64,000 nt of DNA from an uncultured Roseibium sp. (lineage in GTDB: Bacteria > Pseudomonadota > Alphaproteobacteria > Rhizobiales > Stappiaceae), in contig NZ_CANMNP010000009.1 of the NCBI RefSeq assembly GCF_947499295.1, positions 124,001 through 188,000 of the forward strand, given 5' to 3'. Under the pieces are notes generated by a model. That model saw only the letters and a list, made by a program, of their open reading frames with translations. It had not been told where the DNA came from and ran no database searches. Numbering within the stretch: the stretch's first letter is position 1; each line of letters begins with the position of its first letter. The translations under genes were made by a program, and so were the position numbers. This document shows positions 55,001 to 63,123 of the stretch, one piece after another.

Positions 55001-57004
55001 CTCTCCTGGGCCGGTGTCTGCTTCACCCGTTGTGTAGAGGCCGGACGAAACCGGGCCCGTTGAATCGGCACCTGCGGCATCCACCAGCACCAATTCAAGC
55101 GACTGATCCTGGATCGGCGCGTCGGCACCGGCATCGAGTGATGCGCCCACATCAATCACGGTGTCCCGTGCATAGATCGGACCGAATGGAAGAAGGTCGT
55201 CGTCGGAGCCAACACCACCAGCACTGTTGAGCACGTTGGCGAAAAGATCGATCACATCCTGATCGTATTCCCCTGTGGTCTCATCGAACACATTGTCGCT
55301 GTGCTGCTCACCGTCGGACGTCTCATCGACGCGAACGGTACCTGGGCTCGGATCACGACGTGTCGGGGTCGAGTCCAGAAGTACAAACTGCGGGTCAGGC
55401 ACATCATCGTTGATGACGACGGCGAAACTGCCGGTCACGCTGTCGCCGTCGCTGTCAGTCGCGGTGAAGTCGGCGCTGAGTGTCAGAGCGTCGCTTTCGT
55501 CCTCACCGCCAGAGCCGGTTTGATCAAGGTGGTCCACATTGTCATGCAGGGTGAAGCTGTAGCTGCCTTCGTCAGAAGCCGAAGAGCCATCATCAAGGCT
55601 AAGGCTGAACACAAGACGGTCACCAGCGGTGCGGCCCTCGATGGATGTGACCGAACCGTCCGTACTCGTGCCGGTGATAACGACAAGAACCGCTTCCCCG
55701 TTGGACGTCAAAGCCGTGCCGCCGGCCGTAACCACCGCAACACCGCCGGTGACGTTGAGGCCGACCTGACGGTCAATGCCATCGGAGACCGTACCCTGGC
55801 CTTCGTCCCAACTGTCCGCTCCCCAGTTGATACCAAGCGAACCGGTCACCGTTGCAGTGGTAAACGCGCCCGTGCTCGCATCAGCCTCTTCGGTCACCAC
55901 CCCAAGGATATTCCCCGCGATCACTGGCGTATCGTCATCTACACTCACCGTCAGTGTGGAGCTTGCAGAATCGCCATTGAAATCGGTGGTGGTGAAGCCG
56001 AATAGTAGAGGCAGACTGGTACCCTGGTTCGCGCCGTCATGATCCAGGTTTTCATAAAGGATGATTTCGTAGGCTCCGCCGAAATCTTGAACATCGCCGG
56101 TGACGATGAGTTCGACAGTAAAAACAATTTCGCCCGAGCCGTCGGTCTTTGTTGCGGTCAAGAACTCACCGCCAGGAGAAGCTGCGTTCTGCGAGAAGGT
56201 CAGTTCCAAGGGCACGCCGTCAGACGTCAGATCTGCCGGGAGGTTGTCCTGATCGAATAAGAGACTGATCTCGTTGATCGTTCCGGCGTTCTGGCCGAAA
56301 CTGAGACCCAAATCGCCGGAGGACGTCAGGGGAAGATCTCCGGCCCCGTTGGGCTCCGTTCCGTCGGCCAGATTGGCCTCGTCGAGCGAGACTTCAACCG
56401 CACCGCCAATGACCGGAGCCGAATTTGGCAAATCCGGTGTCTCGTCGTCCGCGCTGCCGCCATCGCTTTCCGGCCCATCGCCGGTTAAAAGCTCGTCCGC
56501 GCCCGCGCCATCGCTTTCCGGCGGTTCACCCGTCAAAAGGTCGGCAACTCTCAAGCCGTCGCCAAGATCCCCAATCGAGACGTCTTCAAAGGCCTGGCCG
56601 CTTCCCTGCGGCCCGCCCAAAGCCGTTGCAAGATTGGTTGTTTCACCCGATGCAGTCTGGATCTCGTCGGCAAGCTGAAGATTGGCGATCGCCGTGAATT
56701 CATCGATAGAGAGCGTCTCGCCTTCTCCCACCAAGGCGATTTGTGAATTGACGTCACCCTCGAAGAAATTCTGGATGAGGACGGTTCCTCCATCAGGGAA
56801 AATCATCTGCAGGTCGCCATCGATCCTGATGAAGGAAATGTCTTCGCTCAGGATTTGCCTGAAATCAACCAGTTGGCCGGACGCAAGAAACGTGACGATG
56901 CTCTGCTGCGCGTCTGGACGTGTAACAACCAGAAGTCCATCTGCTACATCTTCGTTTGCGTTGTTGGAGACGTTGGCTGGGGCGATCCGCACGATCTCGT
57001 TCAT
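49037..57004 (-). CDS. Giant RTX/T1SS adhesin-like protein with FG-GAP propeller and beta-helix
   Basis: A 2655-residue acidic protein. Residues 1-135 form an adhesin N-terminal module (PDGGTVLIQNFFEGDVNSQI). T1SS-143/VCBS-like repeats end in DDDTPVI (about 360), NDDVPDP (535), DDDGPDP (771), TDDGPEL (945) and ADDVPEI (1473). Residues about 970-1350 hold seven FG-GAP blades (FGVSVDMEENLILVGAPFD-type), inserted inside the fifth repeat. About 1645-1850 is a right-handed beta-helix; RTX nonapeptides (GAGDDTIGTGAGDDTI) lie near 1905, a Ca-loop region (ILDLDGDGTELL) near 2210-2380, and terminal RTX (GSNGDDILIGGLGFDTLTGG) near 2520-2558. The C-terminus should be the type I secretion signal. No T1SS exporter is encoded in the window. 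Confidence 0.9.
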   Translation of the reverse strand: MNEIVRIAPANVSNNANEDVADGLLVVTRPDAQQSIVTFLASGQLVDFRQILSEDISFIRIDGDLQMIFPDGGTVLIQNFFEGDVNSQIALVGEGETLSIDEFTAIANLQLADEIQTASGETTNLATALGGPQGSGQAFEDVSIGDLGDGLRVADLLTGEPPESDGAGADELLTGDGPESDGGSADDETPDLPNSAPVIGGAVEVSLDEANLADGTEPNGAGDLPLTSSGDLGLSFGQNAGTINEISLLFDQDNLPADLTSDGVPLELTFSQNAASPGGEFLTATKTDGSGEIVFTVELIVTGDVQDFGGAYEIILYENLDHDGANQGTSLPLLFGFTTTDFNGDSASSTLTVSVDDDTPVIAGNILGVVTEEADASTGAFTTATVTGSLGINWGADSWDEGQGTVSDGIDRQVGLNVTGGVAVVTAGGTALTSNGEAVLVVITGTSTDGSVTSIEGRTAGDRLVFSLSLDDGSSASDEGSYSFTLHDNVDHLDQTGSGGEDESDALTLSADFTATDSDGDSVTGSFAVVINDDVPDPQFVLLDSTPTRRDPSPGTVRVDETSDGEQHSDNVFDETTGEYDQDVIDLFANVLNSAGGVGSDDDLLPFGPIYARDTVIDVGASLDAGADAPIQDQSLELVLVDAAGADSTGPVSSGLYTTGEADTGPGEEIFLFVEGGLIVGRYDDIGATADANDPAAFAIAIEDDGSISIAQYVSLWHDDPDSSDEDIAIGNDSTVNPGSVWAQLTVTDADGDTVSTREDISDRITFDDDGPDPIEPNPFDPVEVNEADSLETIVSGQLQFDPGADGAVVTNAAVFSDDDGFVSRDDIFLSSFPLIEDTDYLTVGGERVTTDVSTNTATGVITIIGKTETSLQNVFEVVVRPEGSYDFTQLAAFDHPDPGTGDNDPIDLYLDFTVTDGDGDVEGDLTDPLGSEFYEIIRITDDGPELTDVAVTATVDEAGAPVIFDDPAVTSADGFGASVAVFENFLLVGSPRDERNGRDFGDVHLFNLATGDLVHTFDGAGFSRGSFFGGPQFGVSVDMEENLILVGAPFDAQGGPRQGEAHLFDATTGDLITSYDAPLFNGVFRPGEALFGSDVAISGNLLLIGAVGVPDGGTRGGQAYLFDASNPSNPDPSIFIRNPNPSREDRFGDAVDIDGDFLVVSAPSNGTSVGEVHLFDTAGNFILSFTDPSPNSLDFFGSDVAIQGNLVVVGARGDDTTALNGGQVYLYSFDETTGTSQLLHTFDDPEPVQAGFFGFSVAIDGNQVVIGASARDAGGNEGGRSYVFDATTGDLIQTLEDPTPSSFGRDDMGASVSIEGNTIAVGAPGDATQGSDVGQVYVFQAGTGSFIATLDLASTVDFGVDGGGFSLQTFAAQDFGLLTAGGTQVRIVSDGTTISGFVDDGTTDPDNGTLDDDDTILFTLTLDGTDAVFTLLQQFDHGTDDPIALELGQFIDASDGDGDAVTLTGLVTVNVADDVPEIVATLVEDGVINADVLLTSSADDNGISGSLGIDFGADDGNNGSNGTGDRSATFTDTTTAENNVTVTDGTGTGTTLTSNGASVSFDFVNGTLVGYTGADPDANQVFTVSLDDTTVEYTFTLLANLDTLAVPSAAANEINLTFNITATDGDGDSATGEFSVTVTHTGLVRVFDGTTNALKATYTTIQDAIDNVGTLDGDTILLGPGTYDEDVTVDKDLTILGANEDVSGDDASRGTESVVTGSFTFDTGSEDSTIDGVHILQDASAGTTPGIYVVADDITITNMLIERTGGFGNARGVLNEIGDADGLDVSNSKISGFTTGIFLNPGSNATITDNVLQDNFVGLANDGADADAISGNSFMDNQLEQIGIGVETSGATDVSAIVSATNTFTGDVPEVSIYDNSAGNDDITGTGFNDQVTLGAGDDTIGTGAGDDTIFWTVGDGRDIVDGGTDIDTFDVTGEASADETFFIETVTDYNIRTGLGGLLDADTEIVVSRGLAGPTGASTVIAELDGIEDIDVNGLGGADNFVVSGDFTGTDLDPTTITINGGGDGDTVDASEMTSSHSVVFNGNGGGDIFQSGAGDDFFDGGEGSDSISLTGDAADYVLTINADGTITIKDTVVSRDGADTITDSVEVINFDDVMITLTTPDSDTFQSYLDALEAAIGSGGASSDYVRVLESGFDLLVQFNTAGTGLDADFVTAYTLAGAADPAIVEFATLGFSFGGQTYTIDDAGLLVTVSDPIILDLDGDGTELLAGPVVFDIDADGTAETIGWVGPDDGMLVVDLDGSGAIENGSEVFSEVFNDGSFADSLEALASLDDNGDGMIDTQDAAFSDIKVWQDANSDGFSQAGELQSLFEHGISSIDLNAGKVDRAVDGNTVFAEGTYTKVDGSEGVYTGVSFGAANDDTADTEADTNRQSAAVAAGVAMVLYAATAEEVAAGLASVDIKGDTSIGSVDISEDFTVTYTPADGYHGKDVVELELVFAKGTTVTRSIDLDVLSDETPLTTSTVSNSAEAPGTVVNGADASGDNGGTPEATVTVTVAGSVITGDDGGNILVGSNGDDILIGGLGFDTLTGGAGADTFVLNSLAEADIITDYTFGEGDKLDLGQLLANAFGSAADAAEYIRAQRGENGELRVEVGKEGDHAWQEAATLQDHASIGDTIRVVLDTEGTEANIAVNAA

Positions 57005-57718
57005 TCCTGGGCACTCTGCACATTGGCGGTTTTAACTAGACTTGCACTCCCACCGTTTACAGTTTTTTACCCTTATAAATAGCCCACGTTTCATTAACTT
57101 TAGAAAAGGTAAATACGCAAGTTCAATTCTGAACGAAATTTCCAAGTAAAATTAACAAAACAGAAGACGTCAAAAATACAAAATACGTGTGAAATAATCA
57201 AAATTTCATCTTTTATAATAAATTAATAGCAAAATTCATAATACTTAAAAGAAATGTTTCAGAAATTTATTTAAAACTTGAAAGCCTTCAGCTAGAAAGA
57301 GCATTTACGCAAATTCAGCAGGTCATTTTCCAATCTGGACTGCTCACAACTCAAATCGTGAGGCACTAATCGTGCTCGACTGCAGCGATTTGATCGCCGG
57401 TGAGATCTGCCCCTCGCCCAATTAAGTGACCCGCAAGATTTTTAGAGAAATGGAGGAGCTTGAACGTCCGCGAAGCGCCATACGCCAGAAGAAATTGTCT
57501 CGAACCACCGCCCCATTTCAAGCATTTTCGGTTGTGGTCAATAGGTACAATTGGTTCGTTTAGCAAAAGCAGCCCAGCGTTTTGATATAAGGATAGATTA
57601 ACGATCACAGGTCGCAAAAATACCTTTCCCAAATCACATCAAGGTTTGCGAGAAAACCAAACCAAACCGGAATCCGATGGGTCGGGGATAATGGCGGTAA
57701 CGGTCCTCCGCTATTAGA
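57005..57718. promoter_or_regulatory. AT-rich leader/promoter of the giant adhesin gene
   Basis: About 700 bases without a convincing gene. The 57050-57300 part is strikingly AT-rich (long runs of A/T, clearly unlike the rest of the window) and lies directly upstream of the adhesin start at 57004. Such tracts are typical targets of silencers like MucR/Ros or H-NS-type proteins. Short frames at about 57366-57632 have no family features. Confidence 0.5.
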
Positions 57719-57922
57719 TCAACATGATCTAGCGCGGTCAAATTTGCGGTAACACAACTTGATTGCTCTCATATTCGGATCGAAGAATTTCTTCTTCCAC
57801 GCATTAGGTGAATGAGCGCTGACACCCGGACGCTTCGAGACCACAGCAACAGGAGAACCAAGCCCCGTGATTTGAGCCGCCACGGCCCGCTTGAAATCGC
57901 CACTGAAATCGCTCGTGTCCAT
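57719..57922 (-). pseudogene. IS3-family transposase OrfA remnant
   Basis: The first about 46 codons (DTSDFSGDFKRAVAAQITGL, then SPVAVVSKRPGVSAHSPNAW, KKKF) clearly match the helix-turn-helix N-terminus of IS3/IS911 OrfA proteins, but with several substitutions at usually conserved positions (for example KRPGVSAHSPNAW for the usual KRLGVSxHSLYAW). After the KKKF the match ends and the frame runs into unrelated sequence. No OrfB or terminal repeats were found, so this is a decayed fragment between the adhesin and the lrp gene. Confidence 0.7.
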
Positions 57923-58166
57923 GATGGCCCCCTTCCCCCAAAATTAGAATGAAGACGTCCACAAATCACAGGACTGGTCCCTCCCGGTCTTTGAAGATGA
58001 GCCAAAACCTCTCCGTCGAGCAATCAGCTTATTTGCACCCAAAGGCGCTGATGGAAAAACCCGACAGTCATCGCCACACGCAAAAGATCCGTCGGCTTCG
58101 CGCTTGGCTTGAGTGTATGAACGATGTGAACAAGGGCTATAGATCCCAGGCTCCGAGCCCAAGGGA

Positions 58167-58622
58167 TCAGCTTGTGGGGGTTAGCGGCGGCAGCCGGTTT
58201 TCAATGATCGTCGATTTGACGATTGAGGTATGCGTTTCCGCCCGATCATGGAACGGCAGCAGGATCTCATCCAGCTCTGCCACATCCCGCAGAACCAGAC
58301 GGGCAACATAACAATCATCGCCTGTGACACGGTCACACGACATGAAACGCGGTTGCTGTTCAAGCATCTGTTCCACGATATGCAACTGACCGCTGCGGGG
58401 TTTTATCCTGACCAGCGCTTGAATGGTGTATCCAAAACTGCGCAAGTCTATTTGCGCACCAAACCCCGAGATATAGCCCCGTTCCTGCAAGTTGCGCAGT
58501 CGCTCGCCAACCGCTGGTCCAGACAATCCAATTTCTTTGCCAACCTCCGCCAGACTCGTGCGGCTATTGGCCTTCAGAATTTCCACAATCTGACAGTCAA
58601 TTTGATCAATCAATTTCGACAT
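58167..58622 (-). CDS. Lrp/AsnC family transcriptional regulator
   Basis: A 151-residue regulator. The HTH is at residues 5-60 (IDCQIVEILKANSRTSLAEV; GKEIGLSGPAVGERLRNLQE) and the RAM ligand domain follows (LVRIKPRSGQLHIVEQMLEQ; VTGDDCYVARLVLRDVAELD). It is divergent from the PhzF-like gene 123 bp away and probably controls it together with the RidA and LysE-type genes in response to an amino acid. Confidence 0.92.
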   Translation of the reverse strand: MSKLIDQIDCQIVEILKANSRTSLAEVGKEIGLSGPAVGERLRNLQERGYISGFGAQIDLRSFGYTIQALVRIKPRSGQLHIVEQMLEQQPRFMSCDRVTGDDCYVARLVLRDVAELDEILLPFHDRAETHTSIVKSTIIENRLPPLTPTS

Positions 58623-58745
58623 GCAAAAAATTTATCCGAAATACCATCGAGATGAAAGATTTTTCAGCCAAACGCAATTGATTTGTTCGGGACGAGCTGC
58701 CGCGGCACCCGGTATTGTCACGCCACATGACATGAGGAGATATTG

Positions 58746-59585
58746 ATGGATATTCAGCGAATTGCAGCATTTAGCCAGGGTGCAGAAGGGGGCAATCCCG
58801 CGGGTGTCGTTCTGTTGCAAACCGCGGTTGCGGACGCAGATATGGCGCGGGTCGCGGCTGAAGTCGGATACTCGGAAACTGCTTTTGCCGTTCAGCAGGA
58901 TGGTACCGGCAATAACTGGCGGGTCCGCTACTTCTCGCCTGAATCCGAAGTGCCGTTTTGCGGCCATGCAACGATTGCACTAGGGGCGGCGTTGGGCCAA
59001 CGCAACGGTGCTGGCACCTATTCACTGACACTGAACGACGCAACAATTACGGTTGAGGCCGAAGCATCCCAGGGTGGGATGGTCGCGACTCTCGCGTCGC
59101 CGCCGACCAAAAGCCGTGCATTGTCCGGCTCTGAAATGCGAGATGTTCTGGCGCTCTTCAAGCTTACAGAGGATGACCTGGATCCACGACTTCCACCTGC
59201 TCGCATCCACGGGGGTGCGGACCATGTTGTACTGCCGCTGAATGACCGCGCCCGGCTTGCGTCCATGGATTATGACCTGGACATGGGACGAAACGTGATG
59301 CGCGAGCACAGTCTTGTGACCATCATGCTGGTCTGTATAAAGGACAATCAAACGTTCGACGCACGGAATGCCTTTGCCTCTGGCGGCGTGTTCGAAGACC
59401 CGGCAACGGGTGCCGCGGCAGCAGCGTTTGCAGGGTATCTGCGCGACAGTAGCTGGCCGCATGGAGGCCGTTTTACAATTCGCCAGGGCGAAGACATGGG
59501 TAGCCCATCCCTAATCCACGTCACGTTGGATGATATCAAAGGCGCGTCAGTGCGAGTGTCAGGGGCAGCGCGGGATATCGCATGA
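58746..59585 (+). CDS. PhzF family isomerase-like protein
   Basis: A 279-residue PhzF/DapF-fold protein. The N-terminal catalytic region is VGYSETAFAVQQ with the family Glu (about residue 44), followed by PEVPFCGHATIALGAAL-type sequence (about 62-85), and the C-terminal block FEDPATGAAAAAFAGYL (about 215). PhzF proteins isomerise or epimerise small acids, but most members have unknown substrates. AGGAG lies 6 bases before the ATG. It is the first gene downstream of the divergent Lrp regulator. Confidence 0.92.
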   Translation: MDIQRIAAFSQGAEGGNPAGVVLLQTAVADADMARVAAEVGYSETAFAVQQDGTGNNWRVRYFSPESEVPFCGHATIALGAALGQRNGAGTYSLTLNDATITVEAEASQGGMVATLASPPTKSRALSGSEMRDVLALFKLTEDDLDPRLPPARIHGGADHVVLPLNDRARLASMDYDLDMGRNVMREHSLVTIMLVCIKDNQTFDARNAFASGGVFEDPATGAAAAAFAGYLRDSSWPHGGRFTIRQGEDMGSPSLIHVTLDDIKGASVRVSGAARDIA

Positions 59586-60080
59586 CAGATACACCCGCTG
59601 TCATCCACGCCTGCATCACTACCCATATCCGTAAGGATGCGGGCGGGGGTGCCGGCATGCCTTTCCGATGCTGTCACTCTTTGAAACCTTAGTGATGATT
59701 GGGTGACAGCAGAAACACTGGACAAACCAGCCTTTGCTGACTTGGCGCAAAAGGATGTGAAGGCTTTTGAAAGACTGCATCAGACGGTCGCCGGGTCTCT
59801 ACAAGTTGGACACAACAGAAGTTCAGATCGACTGTAGCGCCGTGATGGCAACGAACCTTCCCAAAGGTGGAAGGCAGGACTGCATATGCATTTCTCAGGC
59901 TTTGCTCTGGCACTTTCACGGAATGTGTCGAAAACGGAGGCTTTGGCCAAATTGTCGATGAGAATTGACTGAGCCAACAAACGGGCTGATGTGTCGCCCG
60001 CATTTTTTGTTCGTCCTGCCGGTTGTGCGGGCCTATTCGTCCCTTGCAAACATCGATCAACACCAGAGGGGACTGAAAAC
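59586..60080. other. Gap between PhzF-like and RidA genes
   Basis: About 495 bases without a recognised gene. Several overlapping minus-strand frames (59689-60106) have no known family; their composition looks like eroded coding sequence, possibly an old insertion, but I cannot identify it. The RidA ATG at 60081 is preceded by AGAGGGGACTG. Confidence 0.35.
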
Positions 60081-60479
60081 ATGATCAGCCAATTGTCACC
60101 GGACACCCTGCGCGCTGTGCCAGAGCAATACCAAGGTATCTATGCGCATGGGACGCACATTTTCGCACCGCAGAATTTGGTGTTCCTTTCTGGGCAAATC
60201 GGCGTCGCAGCCGATGGAGTGACTTGCGCAGGTTTCGAGCGTCAGTGCCACCAGGCGATGGACAATGTTGAGGCCCTTCTGGCCGACACGGACATGAGCC
60301 TGCCCGATGTCCTGCGCGTGATTTACTATGTGACCGACGTGGCAAACTTGCCGATCCTGTCCGAGATACGCCAGGCGCGATGGAACCAGGGCCAAGCCCC
60401 GGCGGTGACCACGCTTGTTGTGGCCGCACTGGCCGCTCCAGACCTTTTGGTTGAAATTGAAGTGACCGCAGCTCGGTAA
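60081..60479 (+). CDS. RidA family (YjgF/YER057c/UK114) protein
   Basis: A 132-residue RidA-type protein: HIFAPQNLVFLSGQIGVAAD at the N-terminus, QCHQAMDNVEALLADTDMSL, then DVLRVIYYVTDVANLPILSE, and the C-terminal VTTLVVAALAAPDLLVEIEV with the conserved VxxLxxPxxLVEIE signature. The usual Arg of the RxxxxV imine-deaminase site (R105 in archetypal RidA) is not obvious here, as T precedes TLVV where RidA has SR/ARxxV; it may therefore be a RidA subfamily member without deaminase activity. It is followed 13 bp later by the LysE-type gene. Confidence 0.88.
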   Translation: MISQLSPDTLRAVPEQYQGIYAHGTHIFAPQNLVFLSGQIGVAADGVTCAGFERQCHQAMDNVEALLADTDMSLPDVLRVIYYVTDVANLPILSEIRQARWNQGQAPAVTTLVVAALAAPDLLVEIEVTAAR

Positions 60480-60492
60480 ATCTGGACGCCTT

Positions 60493-61089
60493 ATGTCAGA
60501 GCAAGTGCTTGCCCTTATTCTATTCGCGGTTGTCGCGACCTCGTCACCTGGCGGGGCAACAACGCTTGTCACGGCATCGGGCGCGCGCTTTGGCTACCGC
60601 CGGAGCCTGCCACTTATCCTTGGCATCGCTTTGGCGCTAGCAACACTGGTGGCCGTTTCGGGAACGAGCTTTGCCACGACGATCATCGCGGCACCAAGCT
60701 TACATTTGGCTGCAAAGGGAATTGGCTCGATCTATCTGCTTTGGCTGGCGGCAAAAATCGGCCTGGCCGGTCCACCAGCGGCGAGCAAAGCGAATAGTCA
60801 GCAACCCATTGGCTTTTTAGGGGGCGCAATGCTGTTGTTGGTGAACCCAAAAGCATGGGCAATGGCCTTGGCCGTAGCTTCATCTTTCTCACAAATCGCG
60901 GTGCACCCGACGACCCTTGGCTTCATACTCGCCACCGTCTTTGCGGTGGCTGCCTGCCTGTCCCTTTCAGTCTGGGCGTTGGCGGGCAGTGTTGTCGCGC
61001 GAACACTCAGCAGAGCGTGGCATTGGCACATGTTCAATTGGACAATGGCTGTACTGCTTTTGGCATCGATCGTAATGTTCTGGGTTTAG
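60493..61089 (+). CDS. LysE/RhtB family exporter
   Basis: A 198-residue inner-membrane protein with about six hydrophobic segments. The LysE-family opening is visible as TSSPGGATTLVTASGARFGY (residues about 17-36), followed by GSIYLLWLAAKIGL and FLGGAMLLLVNPKAWAMALA. It probably exports an amino acid or derivative. Together with Lrp, PhzF and RidA it makes a small amino-acid handling cluster; the substrate is unknown. Confidence 0.9.
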   Translation: MSEQVLALILFAVVATSSPGGATTLVTASGARFGYRRSLPLILGIALALATLVAVSGTSFATTIIAAPSLHLAAKGIGSIYLLWLAAKIGLAGPPAASKANSQQPIGFLGGAMLLLVNPKAWAMALAVASSFSQIAVHPTTLGFILATVFAVAACLSLSVWALAGSVVARTLSRAWHWHMFNWTMAVLLLASIVMFWV

Positions 61090-61734
61090 CGGCGAAAAAG
61101 TGTGTCTTGTGCCGATGAAAAGGACTTGCCGAAAGACCGACCACTATCATTCGGCTGATCCCGTCCTTGTCATTTACACTTCGGTCGGTCACGCTTCGCG
61201 TCTTGCGACTAACATGTTTCCGAAGAACGCTTCCAATTACAGACCCTTTTGGAATTGCATGCCTCACCGGTCGTTTGTGTAGCCAGGCAATCGGGTTTCC
61301 ACGCCACAACAGGCGGCAATCCTACTCGGCCGTTTGCCTGAATAGAGCCCTCAAGTGTTACTTCGGATGATCATCAGACACGTTCGGCACCATATTGGCA
61401 ATTGACTCGGATCCAATTTGCAAACCGACATTCGTTCGTCACACGGCATAGATCTTTCCGCGCTTAAAGCCCGCTTTCGTTCCAAGTGAACGGGACGAAA
61501 GGTATGTGTCCCTTTTCAGCCCATTCTGCGATCCGTCACTGGTGCCAAATGCAGACCTTCACAAGATGTGTTGCAAATTATTCAGTCGGGTTATTTTTGA
61601 CAGGCCCATGACCCGAAAACGCAAAGCTGCAATTTGGTTGCGCAAGGCATAGGCCAAGTCATTGATCAACTCGTGCTTTTGGCTCGACCGGGCTGGATGA
61701 CGAGAGTGCGATGCTTTCAGGCACAGTGTCGCGC
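61090..61734. other. Intergenic stretch after lysE-type gene
   Basis: About 645 bases with no recognisable gene. Small frames on both strands lack family features and their codon use does not resemble neighbouring genes. I saw no terminator with a clear T-run and no repeat. Confidence 0.35.
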
Positions 61735-61935
61735 TCACCGCCAGTGGTCAGAGCGTGGCCTGGCGTTTTCTCTCGCCTGCCGAACATCTTCTGAATTCAT
61801 TCCAATGTCCCGGCGCAAGTGAACGGGCAAGTTATCGACATGAGTCCGGGGTCTTGGGCGCCGCGTGAGAAAAAACGTGCGACTGTGTACCCAGGGTGCA
61901 AAAATTTTGATAGCTTCTGAGAGTGAATATCTCAT
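61735..61935 (-). CDS. DUF1127-like small protein
   Basis: A 66-residue basic protein. The C-terminal half contains HVDNLPVHLRRDIGMNSEDV, which fits the DUF1127 (YjiS-like) core L-x-x-L-x-D-x-x-L-R-D-I-G. The N-terminal 30 residues are Arg-rich and less conserved. DUF1127 proteins have been linked to RNA binding and to phosphate/carbon metabolism in some alphaproteobacteria. It is divergent from a GcvA-like LysR gene 99 bp away, a pairing often seen for this family. Confidence 0.6.
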   Translation of the reverse strand: MRYSLSEAIKIFAPWVHSRTFFLTRRPRPRTHVDNLPVHLRRDIGMNSEDVRQARENARPRSDHWR

Positions 61936-62034
61936 ATTTAGAGTCCGATCCTGACTAAATTTCCCAATTTATCGGGACTTTCGGATCCGACATCAAATAA
62001 ATCGGCCATCACCAGACATTAGTGAGATTTATGA

Positions 62035-62985
62035 ATGGCGCGTTCTTCGCTCCCCCCACTTGCCGCCGTAAGAGCCTTTGAAGCAGCGGCTCGTCATGGA
62101 AGTTTTACCAGTTCAGGCAGAGAATTGGGCCTGACGCAAGCTGCGGTCAGCTATCAGATAAAGGTGCTGGAAGAACGGGTCGGGCAGCCTCTGTTCCACC
62201 GGCGCGCCAGAGGGGTCGAACTCACGCATGTCGGGACCGAATTGGCGAAAAAGGCAAGCGCAGCACTGGATGTGATTGCAGATGCCTTTGCCGAAGCACA
62301 AGGCAGCGCGCAGGCAACACTGGAAATAAGCGTCATTCCCACTTTCGCGACCAATTTCCTTGCCGAAAGGCTGGGCCGCTTCCAGATTACGCATCCCAAC
62401 ATCGCGGTGAGGCTCGAAGTAAGTGAAACGCTGATCGACTTTCAATCTGACACGTTCGACATCGCAATCCGCAGCGGCAAGGGGCAATGGCCGGATCTGG
62501 AATGCCACAAATTGATTGAAATCGAATTCACGCCCATGCTGAGCCCGGCTCTCGCTGAGACCATCGGCGGCGTCAGCAAACCTGAAGACCTCCTGAAACT
62601 TCCGATCCTGGGCGGAGGGGATCCATGGTGGGTGCGCTGGTTTGAAAAGGCGGGGGTCAATTCCGACGTCCTAGAAGGTCGACCGAGCCAAACCTTCGGA
62701 CCGCAGATTCTGGAAGCAACTGCCGCAATGGCAGGGCAAGGTGTCGCCATGCTGACACCTGCATTTTTCAAAAGCGCAATCGACAGCGGTCAATTGATCC
62801 GTCCCTTTGAACTCTGTTCCAGCGACGAAACAGCTTACTGGCTGACTTACGCCCATGCCTACAGGAACACTCCTAAAGTCAAAGCCTTTCGGTCCTGGCT
62901 GGTCCAAGAAGTAGATGGCTTCCTGCAAACCGAGAAACAAAGAGGTTATGTTTCTCGCGCCTCCAGTTTAGCTGATCGCGACTGA
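62035..62985 (+). CDS. LysR family regulator (GcvA-like)
   Basis: A 316-residue LysR-type regulator. The HTH is near residues 7-65: LAAVRAFEAAARHGSFTSSG, ELGLTQAAVSYQIKVLEERV, GQPLFHRRARGVELTHVG. The substrate-binding domain follows (LEISVIPTFATNFLAERLGR; VRLEVSETLIDFQSDTFDIA; QGVAMLTPAFF). The SSGRELGLTQAAVS start is typical of the GcvA branch. It probably regulates the divergent DUF1127-like gene. Confidence 0.92.
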   Translation: MARSSLPPLAAVRAFEAAARHGSFTSSGRELGLTQAAVSYQIKVLEERVGQPLFHRRARGVELTHVGTELAKKASAALDVIADAFAEAQGSAQATLEISVIPTFATNFLAERLGRFQITHPNIAVRLEVSETLIDFQSDTFDIAIRSGKGQWPDLECHKLIEIEFTPMLSPALAETIGGVSKPEDLLKLPILGGGDPWWVRWFEKAGVNSDVLEGRPSQTFGPQILEATAAMAGQGVAMLTPAFFKSAIDSGQLIRPFELCSSDETAYWLTYAHAYRNTPKVKAFRSWLVQEVDGFLQTEKQRGYVSRASSLADRD

Positions 62986-63123
62986 GGCAGGACACATAAC
63001 GGCTGTCTTCCACCACGTGGAAGGACGGCAGTCAAATTCGCAGGACTTGCTGATGGAACTTGTCCTTTCTGCATACGCGCAACGATCCGGCAATGCCAAG
63101 TTATGCACACAGCGCTCCATCGG

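Noticed and set aside
49037-57004. Tandem DNA repeats or CRISPR-like array in the adhesin region
   Set aside because: The repetitiveness is at protein-domain level (VCBS-like repeats and propeller blades); no regularly spaced identical DNA repeats were seen.
57366-57632. 88-codon minus-strand frame
   Set aside because: No family resemblance and no start signals; lies in a non-coding-looking region.
59689-60106. Overlapping minus-strand frames of 108-124 codons
   Set aside because: No recognisable motif; may be eroded sequence but identity cannot be supported.
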